Assembly: GCF_018403225.1 (NCBI RefSeq) | Contig: NZ_BOSG01000003.1 | Coordinates: 124,001 to 188,000, forward strand | DNA: 64,000 bases | Origin: Paenibacillus sp. J23TS9 | GTDB lineage: Bacteria; Bacillota; Bacilli; Paenibacillales; Paenibacillaceae | Reading direction: 5' to 3' | Shown: in pieces, positions 29,628 to 39,400 of the stretch | How the letters are laid out: every line of letters begins with the position of its first letter | Position numbering within the stretch: position 1 is the first letter of the stretch | Position numbers and translations under genes: made by a program | The notes under the pieces: generated by a model | Databases searched by the model: none | The model's input: only the letters and a program-made list of their open reading frames with translations | What the model was told of the DNA's origin: nothing

Positions 29628-30788
29628 TTAACTTTCCTTTGTGAACTTTCTGTGAAATTGTTCAGGAAGGTCCTTTTTGATGCCAAAATGATGCAAAATC
29701 GCCTGAACTATCCGTTCTGAGGCCTTGCCGTCTCCGTATGGATTAGCCGCCTCGCTCATGGAATCATACAGCGCCTGATCGGTGAGCAATTTTTTGGTAC
29801 GCTCATAAACCGTCTCTTCATCCGTACCAACCAGCTCAAGCGTGCCGGCATCAATTCCTTCCGGACGTTCGGTCGTATCGCGAAGCACAAGTACAGGTAC
29901 ACCGAATGAAGGAGCTTCTTCCTGAATTCCGCCGGAATCGGTCAAAATCAGGTGGGTATGCGGATAGAAATTATGCAGATCCACCACATCCAGCGGTTCA
30001 ATCAGCTTGATTCTCGGATGTCCGCCAAGAACGGCATGTGCCGGTTCCTTGACTGCTGGACTTAGATGCACCGGATATACGATCGCAATATCCTCAAACT
30101 CGTCAGCAATCCGTTTCACAGCCCGGAAAATGTTCATATGCGGCTCACCTTGGGATTCACGGCGATGGGCAGTCATGAGAATGAGCTTTTTGCCGGCGGC
30201 CCATTCCAGCACCGGATGCTTGTAGTCAGGCTGTACGGTATATTGAAACACATCGGTTACGGTGTTGCCTGTGACATATATTCTTGATTCATTTTTGTTC
30301 TCTTTTTTCAAATTGCCTGCAGACCAATCGGTCGGCGAAAAATGAAGATCGGCCAAAACGCCTGTCAGCTGGCGGTTCATCTCCTCAGGATAAGGAGAGA
30401 GCTTGTTCCAGGTACGCAGCCCTGCTTCCACATGCCCCACCTGAATCTGCTGCAGGAACGACGCGTAGCTGGCCAGGAAGGTCGTCAGTGTGTCTCCGTG
30501 TACCAGAACGATATCCGGCTTTGCTTCACGCAAAACAGGCTCCAGGCCTTCCAGCACGCGGATGGTAATTTCATTCAGCGTCTGGCGGTCCTTCATTACG
30601 TCCAGATCGTAATCCGGTGTAATTTTAAAAACCTCCAGCACCTGATCAAGCATCTGGCGGTGCTGCGCGGTAACGCAGACCACCGATTCGATATGCTCAG
30701 GATGCTTTTCCAGCTCCAGAATGAGCGGGGCCATCTTGATGGCCTCCGGACGCACTCCGAAGATGGTCATAACTTTTATTTTAGACAT
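29628..30788 (-). CDS. wecB: UDP-N-acetylglucosamine 2-epimerase (non-hydrolysing)
   Basis: This enzyme interconverts UDP-GlcNAc and UDP-ManNAc, the donor used by the TagA-type enzyme at 6.4 kb. The 386-aa GT-B-fold protein has TIFGVRPEAIKMAP at the start, HGDTLTTF, HVEAGLRT, TAHRRES, LTDSGGIQEEA and RDTTERPEG, all typical. The start follows AGAGGG. It is encoded 22 bp after upp. Confidence 0.95.
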   Translation of the reverse strand: MSKIKVMTIFGVRPEAIKMAPLILELEKHPEHIESVVCVTAQHRQMLDQVLEVFKITPDYDLDVMKDRQTLNEITIRVLEGLEPVLREAKPDIVLVHGDTLTTFLASYASFLQQIQVGHVEAGLRTWNKLSPYPEEMNRQLTGVLADLHFSPTDWSAGNLKKENKNESRIYVTGNTVTDVFQYTVQPDYKHPVLEWAAGKKLILMTAHRRESQGEPHMNIFRAVKRIADEFEDIAIVYPVHLSPAVKEPAHAVLGGHPRIKLIEPLDVVDLHNFYPHTHLILTDSGGIQEEAPSFGVPVLVLRDTTERPEGIDAGTLELVGTDEETVYERTKKLLTDQALYDSMSEAANPYGDGKASERIVQAILHHFGIKKDLPEQFHRKFTKES

Positions 30789-30809
30789 GAGCTATACCCT
30801 CTTTTCGAT

Positions 30810-31439
30810 TCACTTGGTTCCGTAAAGGCGGTCTCCCGCATCTCCAAGACCCGGCACGATATATCCGTGGTCGTCCAATTTCTCATCGAGTGCAGCAACA
30901 TAGATGTCCACATCAGGATGGGCTTCCTGTACTGCCTTTACGCCTTCCGGTGCGGCAATCAGATTCATCATCTTGATCTGGGTGCAGCCGCGTTTCTTCA
31001 GAACGTCAATCGCCGCTATCGCGGATCCGCCCGTCGCCAGCATCGGATCGATTACGATCAGCTCGCGCTCGGTCACATCCGTCGGCAGCTTGGTGTAGTA
31101 TTCTACAGGCTGCAGCGTTTCCGGATCGCGGAACAGACCGACATGGCCTACCTTCGCCGCAGGAATCAGCTTCAGCATGCCGTCCAGCATACCCAGACCC
31201 GCGCGCAGAATCGGAATGAGCCCAAGCATGCGTCCGGCAAGAACCTTGCCGTCCATCTCAGCTACAGGCGTCTGAACCTTAACCGTTTCCAGCGGAACCT
31301 CACGTGTAATCTCATAAGCCATCAAAGAAGCAACCTCATCAACAAGTTCACGAAAATCCTTTGTGTTTGTCCGCACATCACGGATAAATGTCAGCTTGTG
31401 TTGAATCAAAGGGTGATCACAAATCACCAGTTTTCCCAT
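30810..31439 (-). CDS. upp: Uracil phosphoribosyltransferase
   Basis: Upp makes UMP from uracil and PRPP in pyrimidine salvage. The 209-aa protein starts [15 protein letters not shown], with the PRPP loop [11 protein letters not shown] and the uracil-binding end [18 protein letters not shown]. The ATG at 31439 follows GGAGGG with 8-nt spacing. An extended -10 promoter (31529-31534) lies about 90 bp upstream. Confidence 0.96.
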   Translation of the reverse strand: MGKLVICDHPLIQHKLTFIRDVRTNTKDFRELVDEVASLMAYEITREVPLETVKVQTPVAEMDGKVLAGRMLGLIPILRAGLGMLDGMLKLIPAAKVGHVGLFRDPETLQPVEYYTKLPTDVTERELIVIDPMLATGGSAIAAIDVLKKRGCTQIKMMNLIAAPEGVKAVQEAHPDVDIYVAALDEKLDDHGYIVPGLGDAGDRLYGTK

Positions 31440-31528
31440 TGTTTTGTCCCTCCGGTAATTGTAAGTCTTAGTGCTGCCAGTGCCGGTTTTGCCATGTGCA
31501 AATACGTGCAGGTACACAAATCTTGTTT

Positions 31529-31537
31529 ATTATATCA
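31529..31537 (-). promoter_or_regulatory. Extended -10 promoter of upp
   Basis: Minus strand TGATATAAT, a TGn extended -10 with perfect TATAAT (31529-31534). No clear -35. Confidence 0.5.
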
Positions 31538-31681
31538 TTCCCTTAAATGAATTTGCACCTACGTAAGACATGTTTATTTTCGCCATAATATGCCGCAGAT
31601 TAAACCTTTGGTGTCTTGGGCGGGTCAACGCGGGGAGGGACGACTCCCGGACTTCTCCGCTGCACACCTGAAAATCTCCTC

Positions 31682-31716
31682 AAAAAAAGGGCTGGAAGCC
31701 AAGCTTCCAGCCCTTT
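31682..31716 (-). terminator. Rho-independent terminator after glyA
   Basis: 13-bp perfect stem (31686-31698 with 31704-31716), CCAAG loop, T7 on the minus strand, 22 bp past the glyA stop. Confidence 0.92.
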
Positions 31717-31737
31717 CATATATTCTTCAGGGTAGAA

Positions 31738-32985
31738 TTAGTAGTTCAGTTCCGGGTAAAGAGGATATTGATCCGTCAGATCCTTCACCATGGCAGCAGC
31801 CTTGGTAAGAACTGTATCGTCCTTAGGCTGTTTCAGCGTCATGGCAATGATCTCTCCGATCTTCACCATAGCCGCTTCGTCCATGCCACGCGAGGTAGCT
31901 GCAGGCGTACCGATCCGGATTCCGCTCGTTACAAACGGGCTGGTCGGGTCAAAAGGAATGGCGTTCTTGTTGACTGTAATGCCAACTGAATCCAGAACCT
32001 TCTCCGCTTCTTTACCCGTGATGTTCACGCTGCGTGTATCCACCAGCATCAGATGGTTGTCCGTACCGCCGGATACGATGTTGAGGCCTTCACTGACCAG
32101 GGTTTCAGCCAGAACGTGGGCGTTCTTCACGACATTTTGGGCATAGGTTTTGAAAGAAGGATCCAGAGCTTCGCCAAAAGCCACGGCTTTGGAAGCAATC
32201 ACATGCATCAACGGTCCGCCTTGGGATCCTGGGAATACCGCCTTGTCTATGGCCTGAGCCCATGGCTTTCTGCACATAATCATGCCGCCGCGAGGTCCGC
32301 GCAGTGTTTTATGCGTGGTCGTCGTTACGAAATGGGCATGCGGTACAGGGCTCGGATGAACGCCTGCGGCAACCAGACCGGCAATATGCGCCATATCAAC
32401 CATGAACAGCGCACCCACATCATTCGCGATGGAAGCAAAGGCTTCAAAATCAATGGTGCGCGGATAGGCGCTTGCGCCGGCAACGATCAGACGGGGACGA
32501 TGCTTGAAGGCCGCTTTGCGGACTTCATCATAGTCAATCAGGAAGCTGTCTTCCTGAACGCCGTAGGCCACGAAATTGTAAAGGAGGCCCGATGCGTTGA
32601 CAGGGCTGCCGTGCGTCAGGTGTCCGCCATGAGCAAGATTCATGCCGAGCACGGTATCGCCAGGGTTAATCGCAGCAAGGTACACAGCCATATTCGCTTG
32701 CGCTCCGGAATGCGGCTGAACGTTGACATGCTCTGCACCAAACAATTCCTTGGCGCGGTCACGGGCGATATCCTCAACGATATCGACGCGCTCGCAGCCG
32801 CCGTAAAACCGTTTGCCCGGATAACCTTCCGCATATTTGTTCGTGAGGACGGAGCCCATGGCTTCCATCACGGCTTCACTGACAATATTCTCCGAGGCAA
32901 TCAGCTCGATGTTGCTGCGCTGACGCTTCAGCTCCAAATTCATCGCATCCAATACAGCCGGGTCCTTCTTACGCAATTGATCCAT
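31738..32985 (-). CDS. glyA: Serine hydroxymethyltransferase
   Basis: This PLP enzyme converts serine and tetrahydrofolate to glycine and methylene-tetrahydrofolate. The 415-aa protein shows [10 protein letters not shown] near the start, the PLP-lysine motif [14 protein letters not shown] and QGGPLMH. The start follows GGGAGGAAC. A strong terminator separates it from upp. Confidence 0.97.
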   Translation of the reverse strand: MDQLRKKDPAVLDAMNLELKRQRSNIELIASENIVSEAVMEAMGSVLTNKYAEGYPGKRFYGGCERVDIVEDIARDRAKELFGAEHVNVQPHSGAQANMAVYLAAINPGDTVLGMNLAHGGHLTHGSPVNASGLLYNFVAYGVQEDSFLIDYDEVRKAAFKHRPRLIVAGASAYPRTIDFEAFASIANDVGALFMVDMAHIAGLVAAGVHPSPVPHAHFVTTTTHKTLRGPRGGMIMCRKPWAQAIDKAVFPGSQGGPLMHVIASKAVAFGEALDPSFKTYAQNVVKNAHVLAETLVSEGLNIVSGGTDNHLMLVDTRSVNITGKEAEKVLDSVGITVNKNAIPFDPTSPFVTSGIRIGTPAATSRGMDEAAMVKIGEIIAMTLKQPKDDTVLTKAAAMVKDLTDQYPLYPELNY

Positions 32986-33027
32986 AATTCCTTGTTCCTC
33001 CCTTAGATAAACTCTCTTTTTTGTTGT

Positions 33028-33630
33028 TTAATCGCAAAGATGAGCGTTTCCCGATTCAGCGTCAAGCTGGTAAACCGCACGCTCTCCGCCAATCAGCTTC
33101 GGCCGGGTAAAGGCTGTATTCACACGCGCCTTGCCCACATAGCGTAGCTGTGTACGATAAGGAACGGCCACCCGCCGTAAGTGCATGCCGATCAGCGTTT
33201 CCCCGATGTCGATCCCGGCATCCGCCTCAATGCTTTCGGCCAGACACGGGTTCTTCATGGACCGGTAGGCGCTGCTTGCCATGGAGCCTCCAGCCTTCGG
33301 AACCGGCACGGCTGCCACTTCAGTCAGGCGCATGTCCGTAAGTAGAGAACGCTCCATCACCAGCGCACGGTTCAGATGCTCGCAGCACTGGAATACGACG
33401 TCAAAGCCGAATTCCCTTCTGATCTCCTCAATACCCTCGAGAAGCTCGTTCGCTACCTCAAGGGCTCCCGAGGTGCCGATCCGCCGGCCTGCCACTTCGC
33501 TCGTGCTGGTCCCGATGACAACAACCTTACCGGGCCCAAGTCCCGCCGTCTCCGCCAGCTCGCGTAAAACACCCGACACTTGCTCTTTTAGTGAAACTTC
33601 CGATGGAATTCCTTGTTCATTGGCCTCCAT
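33028..33630 (-). CDS. ywlG: YwlG / TIGR01440 family protein
   Basis: This 200-aa protein belongs to the DUF436 family always found beside rpiB and glyA in Bacillales. Visible motifs are VIGTSTSEVAGRRIGT (about 38-53) and FQCCEHLNRALVMER. It has no signal peptide. Its biochemical role is not established. It starts 13 bp after rpiB with GGGAGGTG. Confidence 0.88.
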   Translation of the reverse strand: MEANEQGIPSEVSLKEQVSGVLRELAETAGLGPGKVVVIGTSTSEVAGRRIGTSGALEVANELLEGIEEIRREFGFDVVFQCCEHLNRALVMERSLLTDMRLTEVAAVPVPKAGGSMASSAYRSMKNPCLAESIEADAGIDIGETLIGMHLRRVAVPYRTQLRYVGKARVNTAFTRPKLIGGERAVYQLDAESGNAHLCD

Positions 33631-33642
33631 TCGAACACCTCC

Positions 33643-34098
33643 CTAATGCTGCAGATAACGGTCCTCAATCGCCTTGATTTTGTTTACGCGGCCAACATGC
33701 CGTTCACCTTCACTGAACGGTGTGCCGATCCAGACTTTCGCGATTTCCTGCGCGAGTCCGGGGCCGATAACACGTTCACCCATCGCCAGCACGTTGGAAT
33801 CGTTATGCTCTCGGGTCGCTTGGGCAGAGAATACATCATGCACCAGCGCGCAGCGGATGCCGGGAACCTTATTGGCGGCGATGCTCATGCCGATGCCTGT
33901 TCCGCAAATCAGAATGCCGCGATCAGCCTCACCCGAGGTAACCTGCTCGCATACAGGCAGGGCATAGTCAGGATAATCCACGGAATCAGCACAGCTGCAT
34001 CCCACATCCACAACCTCATGTCCCATCTCCCGAATGACGGCAATGATGTCTTCTTTCAAACGCACTCCCGCGTGATCTGTTCCCACAGCAATCTTCAT
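33643..34098 (-). CDS. rpiB: Ribose-5-phosphate isomerase B
   Basis: This enzyme interconverts ribose-5-phosphate and ribulose-5-phosphate. The 151-aa protein begins MKIAVGTDHAGVRLK and has GILICGTGIGMSIAANK, which includes the catalytic Cys, and DPGLAQEIAKVWIGT-like C-terminal context. The ATG at 34098 gives the family length; the open frame to 34149 adds 17 residues without support. A TATAAT at 34148-34153 lies 50 bp upstream. Confidence 0.94.
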   Translation of the reverse strand: MKIAVGTDHAGVRLKEDIIAVIREMGHEVVDVGCSCADSVDYPDYALPVCEQVTSGEADRGILICGTGIGMSIAANKVPGIRCALVHDVFSAQATREHNDSNVLAMGERVIGPGLAQEIAKVWIGTPFSEGERHVGRVNKIKAIEDRYLQH

Positions 34099-34147
34099 CT
34101 CTTGTAAAACCTCCCTGAAATTTCGTGCTTTTGTGACTTCTCGTACC

Positions 34148-34153
34148 ATTATA
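34148..34153 (-). promoter_or_regulatory. Candidate -10 element of rpiB
   Basis: Minus-strand TATAAT directly downstream of repeat copy C (34182-34252). No good -35 is visible. Confidence 0.4.
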
Positions 34154-34181
34154 CCCTATTTCCAGGCCGTAAGATGAAAAT

Positions 34182-34252
34182 CGCCCCACAAAATGAAGTC
34201 TCTGCTCTGGATGTTTTTTACCCATACTTTGCAGGGATCCCGCATATAAACT
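34182..34252 (-). repeat. Dispersed intergenic repeat, copy C (divergent)
   Basis: About 70 bp between ywlE and rpiB. It shares with copies A and B the CCCCACAAA start, TACTTTGCAGGGAtCCCG and an ATAAACTC right end. The minus-strand hairpin CTTCA-N5-TGGGG is kept through wobble pairs. The 346-bp gap here otherwise holds only the ywlE terminator and a -10 candidate. Confidence 0.6.
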
Positions 34253-34266
34253 CACTTTTTTAATAC

Positions 34267-34307
34267 AAAAAAGAGCAGTCCGCGGATAACCGCAGAATTG
34301 CTCTTTT
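34267..34307 (-). terminator. Terminator after ywlE
   Basis: AAAAGAGCA (34269-34277) pairs with TGCTCTTTT (34299-34307) around an inner GCGG/CCGC stem, then T6 on the minus strand. Confidence 0.8.
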
Positions 34308-34444
34308 GCCCAGGCGACCGGCCGTATATCCCGGTGCTCCATCGTGGTTTCATCCACATTTGTCGCCAGTTACACCGGAACCGAGTTTTTTCACAACCAT
34401 CATAAAACATTCAAGACTGAAATGCAACGAGTAATATTCTTCCT

Positions 34445-35032
<588 letters not shown>

Positions 35033-35104
35033 GTTTATCGCACCTCCCGGATTGTTTAAATTATTGTATACGAAAAACGTCTACCGGTATACTTTCTGAT
35101 ATCT

Positions 35105-35665
35105 TCAAAAGATAAAGGCCAGGCCAAATGCCAAAAGGATCACGCCTCCCAGCGCCTCCCCGAAATCTCCCAAATTGCGGCTTACTCTCCTGCCCAGCAG
35201 GAGTCCCATCACCGACATTGCACCTCCGCAGATGCCAAAGGCCAAGACGGTAAGAATCAGATTGCTTCGGAACATTCCGAGCGAAACCCCGACAGAAAAG
35301 GAATCCACGCTCACGCTCAAAGAAAACAAGATCATACCCAGCAGTGAACGGTGATCAATCATCCGGGTATCCCCGCTTTTCAACGAGTTAAATATCATAT
35401 GACCACCAAGCAAAATTAGCAACCCGCCCGCGGCATAAGTGGTTACCTGTCCGAGCAAAGAGCTTACATATTGACCGGTGAATATGCCCAGAAGCGGCAT
35501 CAGGATATGAAAAAATCCGATGAGCACGCTGATTTTAAGCACATGCAGCAGGCGAATCCCCTTCATACCGATACCGATTCCCAAGGAAAAGGCGTCCATT
35601 CCCAAAGCGGCGGCCATAATCAGAATCGTAATCAGCTGCCCTAAACCGGCAGATGTCTCAAACAT
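35105..35665 (-). CDS. mntP: Putative manganese efflux pump MntP (YwlD)
   Basis: MntP exports manganese. The 186-aa protein has six hydrophobic helices and the paired AALGMDAFSLGIGIG and SVSVDSFSVGVSLG motifs with conserved Asp residues. The ATG at 35665 follows GGGGGAG. No manganese riboswitch is seen upstream; instead there is a 23-bp tandem repeat at 35712-35767. mntH, the importer, lies at 51.5 kb. Confidence 0.9.
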   Translation of the reverse strand: MFETSAGLGQLITILIMAAALGMDAFSLGIGIGMKGIRLLHVLKISVLIGFFHILMPLLGIFTGQYVSSLLGQVTTYAAGGLLILLGGHMIFNSLKSGDTRMIDHRSLLGMILFSLSVSVDSFSVGVSLGMFRSNLILTVLAFGICGGAMSVMGLLLGRRVSRNLGDFGEALGGVILLAFGLAFIF

Positions 35666-35711
35666 TCCAACTCCCCCATGTCCGTTAGGTTCTTGTACAA
35701 CCATATGCGGA

Positions 35712-35767
35712 CATGAGGACAATCATGACTTGTACATGGGGACAATCACAACTTGTACATGAGGCAA
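35712..35767. repeat. 23-bp tandem direct repeat between sua5 and mntP
   Basis: Two full units (35712-35734 and 35735-35757) and a partial third (35758-35767), each starting CATGrGGACAATCA and ending ACTTGTA. It lies 50-100 bp upstream of mntP and abuts the sua5 stop. Confidence 0.85.
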
Positions 35768-35768
35768 G

Positions 35769-36905
35769 CTAGCGGGCTCTCCCTCCGAGATGGATCACCG
35801 TTTGTCCGGCAGCCTTGCGGAGCCGGTTCATAATAGCAGCTCCCAGCCCGTCTTCCGGACAAGCCTCGGATACAATAAAGCTGATCTGCTCCTCATCCAT
35901 GCGGCGCAGCGCGGCATATAAACGATGCGCCGCCGTACCCAAATCAGAGAGACTGCCAAGCGACTCGGTGCAATCGGCGCGGTAACTGTCGATGTGCTCA
36001 TCGAAGGCCAGAATACCCGTCCGTTCACCACGCTCTGCGGCTTCCTGCAGACTGCGGCGGATCCACTCCGAGACTTCGGCCGGCTCTCCGGTCACAATGC
36101 GCAGCGTTCCCTTGGGCGCGTAGTGAGTATATTTCATCCCCGGCGCTCTTGGTGCCTGCCCACTCATGCTTCCCGATTCCGGCAGGAGTGCAGGATCCAG
36201 ATGGACAGGCACGCCGGCTGCCTGCGCCAGCTGCTCCAGTGTAACGCCTCCGGGGCGAAGCACGGTAACACTGCCGTCCTCCAGCACCTGAACGACAGTT
36301 GATTCCACACCTACACCTGTCGCGCCGCCATCAACAATCCCGTCAATTAAACCGCCGAGGTCCTCTAGAACGTGGCTGGCGAGGGTAGGGCTGGGACGGC
36401 CGGAGCGGTTCGCGCTTGGAGCAGCAACCGGACAGCCGGATTCCTCAATCAGGGCCAATGCTACCGGATGATCCGGCATCCGGATGCCCACCGTATCCAG
36501 CCCTGCCGTCACGCGGGGCGAAAGCACATCAGGCTTGACCGGAAGCACAACCGTCAGCGGTCCAGGCCAAAAGGCATCCATCAGCTTCCGTGCCGCAGGA
36601 CTCACCTGCTTCACCAGGCCCTCCAGCTGTTCGTTCTTGGATATATGGACAATCAGGGGATTGTCCGACGGTCTCCCCTTTGCCGCGAATACCGCTTCCA
36701 CCGCAGAGGTTAAGCGGGCGTCCGCGCCAAGACCGTAGACCGTCTCTGTCGGAAAAGCAACCACGCCCCCGCCACGGAGCAGTTCAGCCGCTTCCTTCAA
36801 ACTTTCCTGCAACTCGGAGGGCTCGGCTGTCGTCTCCGAATCAATCAGCCAATATGGAGTGGAAGGCATAAAGCCTGTCCCTGTTTTTTTTTCAGTATGT
36901 GCCAT
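35769..36905 (-). CDS. ywlC: L-threonylcarbamoyladenylate synthase (Sua5/YwlC type)
   Basis: This enzyme makes threonylcarbamoyl-AMP for the t6A modification of tRNAs. The protein has a YrdC domain (about 35-230; VVAFPTETVYGLGADA, KGRPSDNPLIVH, APSANRSGRPSPT) followed by a Sua5 C-terminal domain (SPGMKYTHYAPK-like segment, then a Rossmann-like half). The start is uncertain: ATG at 36905 (378 aa) has a weak GGGA, and ATGs at 36935 and 36869 are possible. Confidence 0.93.
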   Translation of the reverse strand: MAHTEKKTGTGFMPSTPYWLIDSETTAEPSELQESLKEAAELLRGGGVVAFPTETVYGLGADARLTSAVEAVFAAKGRPSDNPLIVHISKNEQLEGLVKQVSPAARKLMDAFWPGPLTVVLPVKPDVLSPRVTAGLDTVGIRMPDHPVALALIEESGCPVAAPSANRSGRPSPTLASHVLEDLGGLIDGIVDGGATGVGVESTVVQVLEDGSVTVLRPGGVTLEQLAQAAGVPVHLDPALLPESGSMSGQAPRAPGMKYTHYAPKGTLRIVTGEPAEVSEWIRRSLQEAAERGERTGILAFDEHIDSYRADCTESLGSLSDLGTAAHRLYAALRRMDEEQISFIVSEACPEDGLGAAIMNRLRKAAGQTVIHLGGRAR

Positions 36906-37094
36906 TTCTATCCCGTCTTTCTCTTTAAAGATCATCCAGTAAAAAAAGCGCCGGAGTCCTGACTGCTGACTGGAGCTGCGGCTTACCGCGAACCTTCGTC
37001 AAATGGACTTAAGCACTTTATCATTCGTTTTTCTAATATATTAACACAGATCGAAGAGGAGCGTGCATCTCCTCCCCGACCCGGACATTTTCAC

Positions 37095-37838
37095 TTAGAA
37101 CAATGACTTTAACCAGTTCGCGATACCTTCAAACAGATCCCAGAGGAAAAAGCGAACCTCCGGCTCTGAAGCTTTGACCGGTGCAGCTTCAGCGTTCACC
37201 GCTTGTCCTGCGGCCTGCTCCGGGGTATACGCCGTTTTCTTCACTTTGGCGGCTTGATCTTTGCCTGTCTCTGCTTTTGCTGCTGCAGGCTGTGCTGCCG
37301 CATCACCGCTGCCCGCGTCGATGAAACAAAGCGGCGGGAACAGCACGCACCACCAGTTTTGGCCTTTGCCCGTTCCGAGCGTGATCCGCAGCGCTTCATA
37401 GTTTCCTGCCGGATAGACTGTGCCACCATACAATTTCGTCGGGAACGGCACGACCCCTAGCTCAACATTGTATTCGTAGTCGATTCCCTTTTTCTCAAGT
37501 TCTCTTCCTACAAGATCATTCAGCTCGGGAAGATGCTGGCGGATCGTTGTACGCGCCTCATCCAGACTTTGCGGGTTTTCCAGATCTTTGACCCAGCTGT
37601 CCATCTGAGCGACCACAACATCGCGGATTTGGCGTTTCACCAGCTGATCATCCGGATTATCGGAATTAGCGAGAATGCGAAGACGTATGGACTCCTGCGG
37701 AATAGGACCGCCAGCCACAGCCGCGTCCGTTTTCTGAGCTTCCCAAGTCATGGCCAGCATAAACATAATACAAAAAATAATGGCAGTATTCTTAACCAAT
37801 GACCGGAGACGGTCCTCTTTTTCATGTTCATTGTGCAT
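37095..37838 (-). CDS. spoIIR: Stage II sporulation protein R (SpoIIR)
   Basis: SpoIIR is secreted from the forespore and triggers SpoIIGA to process pro-sigma-E. The 247-aa protein has a signal peptide or anchor (about 14-40), then the SpoIIR domain from IRLRILANSDNPDDQLVKRQIRD to GKGQNWWCVLFPPLCF. The C-terminal 60 residues add an Ala/Lys-rich linker and end in FFLWDLFEGIANWLKSLF. A sigma-F-like promoter is present at 37881-37910. Confidence 0.94.
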   Translation of the reverse strand: MHNEHEKEDRLRSLVKNTAIIFCIMFMLAMTWEAQKTDAAVAGGPIPQESIRLRILANSDNPDDQLVKRQIRDVVVAQMDSWVKDLENPQSLDEARTTIRQHLPELNDLVGRELEKKGIDYEYNVELGVVPFPTKLYGGTVYPAGNYEALRITLGTGKGQNWWCVLFPPLCFIDAGSGDAAAQPAAAKAETGKDQAAKVKKTAYTPEQAAGQAVNAEAAPVKASEPEVRFFLWDLFEGIANWLKSLF

Positions 37839-37880
37839 CCCGTTCGTGCCCCCTCTATCAAATCCTTCTATGATACTGAC

Positions 37881-37910
37881 TAGTATGTCCGGATCTGATA
37901 GAGTCTAAAC
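37881..37910 (-). promoter_or_regulatory. Sigma-F-like promoter of spoIIR
   Basis: Minus strand GTTTA (37906-37910), 15-bp spacer, GGACATACTA (37881-37890), matching the forespore GGnnAnAnT pattern. spoIIR is sigma-F dependent in Bacillus. Confidence 0.65.
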
Positions 37911-37928
37911 CTGCTATTCTATGAATCT

Positions 37929-38046
37929 GAATCAATTTCATAACTCACTAAAACGATAAAATTGAATCTATATATAGACCAATAAAACCGTTTGGATCTA
38001 TATATAGCCTTGATTGAAGCGGCTTAAGGTATTATGAAATTGATTC
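37929..38046. repeat. 15-bp inverted repeat enclosing two ATCTATATATAG direct repeats
   Basis: GAATCAATTTCATAA (37929-37943) is the exact inverse complement of 38032-38046. Between the arms, ATCTATATATAG occurs at 37966 and 37996, exactly 30 bp apart, each containing the palindrome CTATATATAG. No gene is present. Confidence 0.85.
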
Positions 38047-38059
38047 TCTATGATTTAAT

Positions 38060-38111
38060 AAAAAAAAGACCGTTTCACCATCCCCTTAACGGGCCTGGCG
38101 AGCGGTCTTTT
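38060..38111 (-). terminator. Terminator of the rodA-like pair
   Basis: AAAAGACCG and CGGTCTTTT form the base of a long stem with an inner imperfect CC-rich/GG-rich pairing; T8 follows on the minus strand. Confidence 0.75.
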
Positions 38112-38124
38112 ATCCCCAAATCTA

Positions 38125-39306
38125 TCAAGCATGCTTCGTTGAAGATATCTTCGGCGTCGGGACGATGATATCCTCACTTACCTCATGACCATGAACCCGG
38201 ACGCTCATGACAATCCCGATACTGGCCATATTGATAAGCAGCGAGGTACCGCCGTAGCTGATAAACGGCAGCGTAATACCCGTCAGCGGCATCAGCCCGA
38301 TGAAGGCGCCGATATTTTCAAAAATTTGATAGAGCATCATCGAAACGACGCCGACAATCAGCAGCGGACCTGCACGATCCCGGCATTCCAGACAGATCAG
38401 AATCAGGCGGTGAATCAATATAAAATACAGAAGCAGCACGACAGAAGATCCAACAAATCCGAACTCCTCGGCAATCTCAACAAAGATCGAATCTGAGTAC
38501 GTATAGGGTACGCGGCCGGACTGCACCGAGCTGCCCTGCATGTAACCTTCGCCCATCATGCCGCCGGAAGCGATCGCGAGCTTCGCATTTTTGGTATGAT
38601 ACGAAGCTTTGGCCGTCGCCTTATCCGGAACCAGCCAAGGGTCAATCCGCTCGGTCCAGTGATTACGGCCGATATTGTTCAGAAACTTCTCGATATTGTC
38701 GTGATAGTGAATATACGAGAATATACCGCCTACGGCGACCGCCGCCAGGATTATTAGAGCGAGGAACGCATGCAGGAACTTAATATTCCCTACCCATAGG
38801 AGACCGAGCAGGATCAACACGTAGCTGAGTGCATTCCCCAGGTCATTTTGAAGCATGACAAGCGCGAACGGTATGAATGTCAAGCCGCCAATCGGCAGCA
38901 CGTCTCTCCATAAAGAGAGCTTGGCCTTTGGCCTTTTCATCAGCAAGTAGGTCAGAAAGATAATCAGAAGCAGCTTGAACAGCTCGGCAGGCTGCAGGCT
39001 GAAGCCCCCGATTTTGAACCAGCCCTGCGCTCCGTTGACGTCCGATCCCAGAAAATTGACCGCTACCAGCAGCAGAATCCCGAATAAATAAATATAGAGC
39101 GCATATTTGACAAGCAGCTTATAGTCCAAAAAAATCAATCCAAAAAAGGCGATGAAGGCTAAAATGTAAAACTCAAGCATTTTAATATGGGAGCCTTCAA
39201 ACTTGGTCCCTGTCGTGACGCTGTATATTGCCATCAGACTGATGCCCATGAATACAAAAAGTATGAACACAACGACATAATCCACTTTTTTCAGCTTTTG
39301 AAGCAT
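38125..39306 (-). CDS. FtsW/RodA/SpoVE family (SEDS) protein, copy 1
   Basis: SEDS proteins are lipid-II glycosyltransferases for peptidoglycan. The 393-aa protein has about ten transmembrane helices, FSLQPAELFKLLLI, LQNDLGNALSY and the family end MPLTGITLPFISYGGTSLL. It is closely similar along its whole length to the gene 94 bp upstream, so the pair looks like a tandem duplication. RodA-type is likeliest; SpoVE-like use cannot be excluded next to spoIIR. Start after AGGAGG. Confidence 0.88.
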   Translation of the reverse strand: MLQKLKKVDYVVVFILFVFMGISLMAIYSVTTGTKFEGSHIKMLEFYILAFIAFFGLIFLDYKLLVKYALYIYLFGILLLVAVNFLGSDVNGAQGWFKIGGFSLQPAELFKLLLIIFLTYLLMKRPKAKLSLWRDVLPIGGLTFIPFALVMLQNDLGNALSYVLILLGLLWVGNIKFLHAFLALIILAAVAVGGIFSYIHYHDNIEKFLNNIGRNHWTERIDPWLVPDKATAKASYHTKNAKLAIASGGMMGEGYMQGSSVQSGRVPYTYSDSIFVEIAEEFGFVGSSVVLLLYFILIHRLILICLECRDRAGPLLIVGVVSMMLYQIFENIGAFIGLMPLTGITLPFISYGGTSLLINMASIGIVMSVRVHGHEVSEDIIVPTPKISSTKHA

Positions 39307-39400
39307 TTGCTATCCTCCTGTGCGGGGCTCTCCCGCCCCTTCTAGCCGTGATGCGTGTCAAATCTCACTTGTCTATTGTAAAGGAATAGCCATGCTAGAT

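Noticed and set aside
30342..31550. A 402-codon plus-strand frame opposite wecB and upp
   Set aside because: It spans two well-defined genes and their junction, and its residue composition is that of antisense DNA.
35712..35767. CRISPR-like repeat
   Set aside because: Units are directly adjacent without spacers, so this is a simple tandem repeat.
35666..35768. Manganese (yybP-ykoY) riboswitch upstream of mntP
   Set aside because: The gap is only about 100 bp and is filled by the 23-bp tandem repeat; no riboswitch core is visible.
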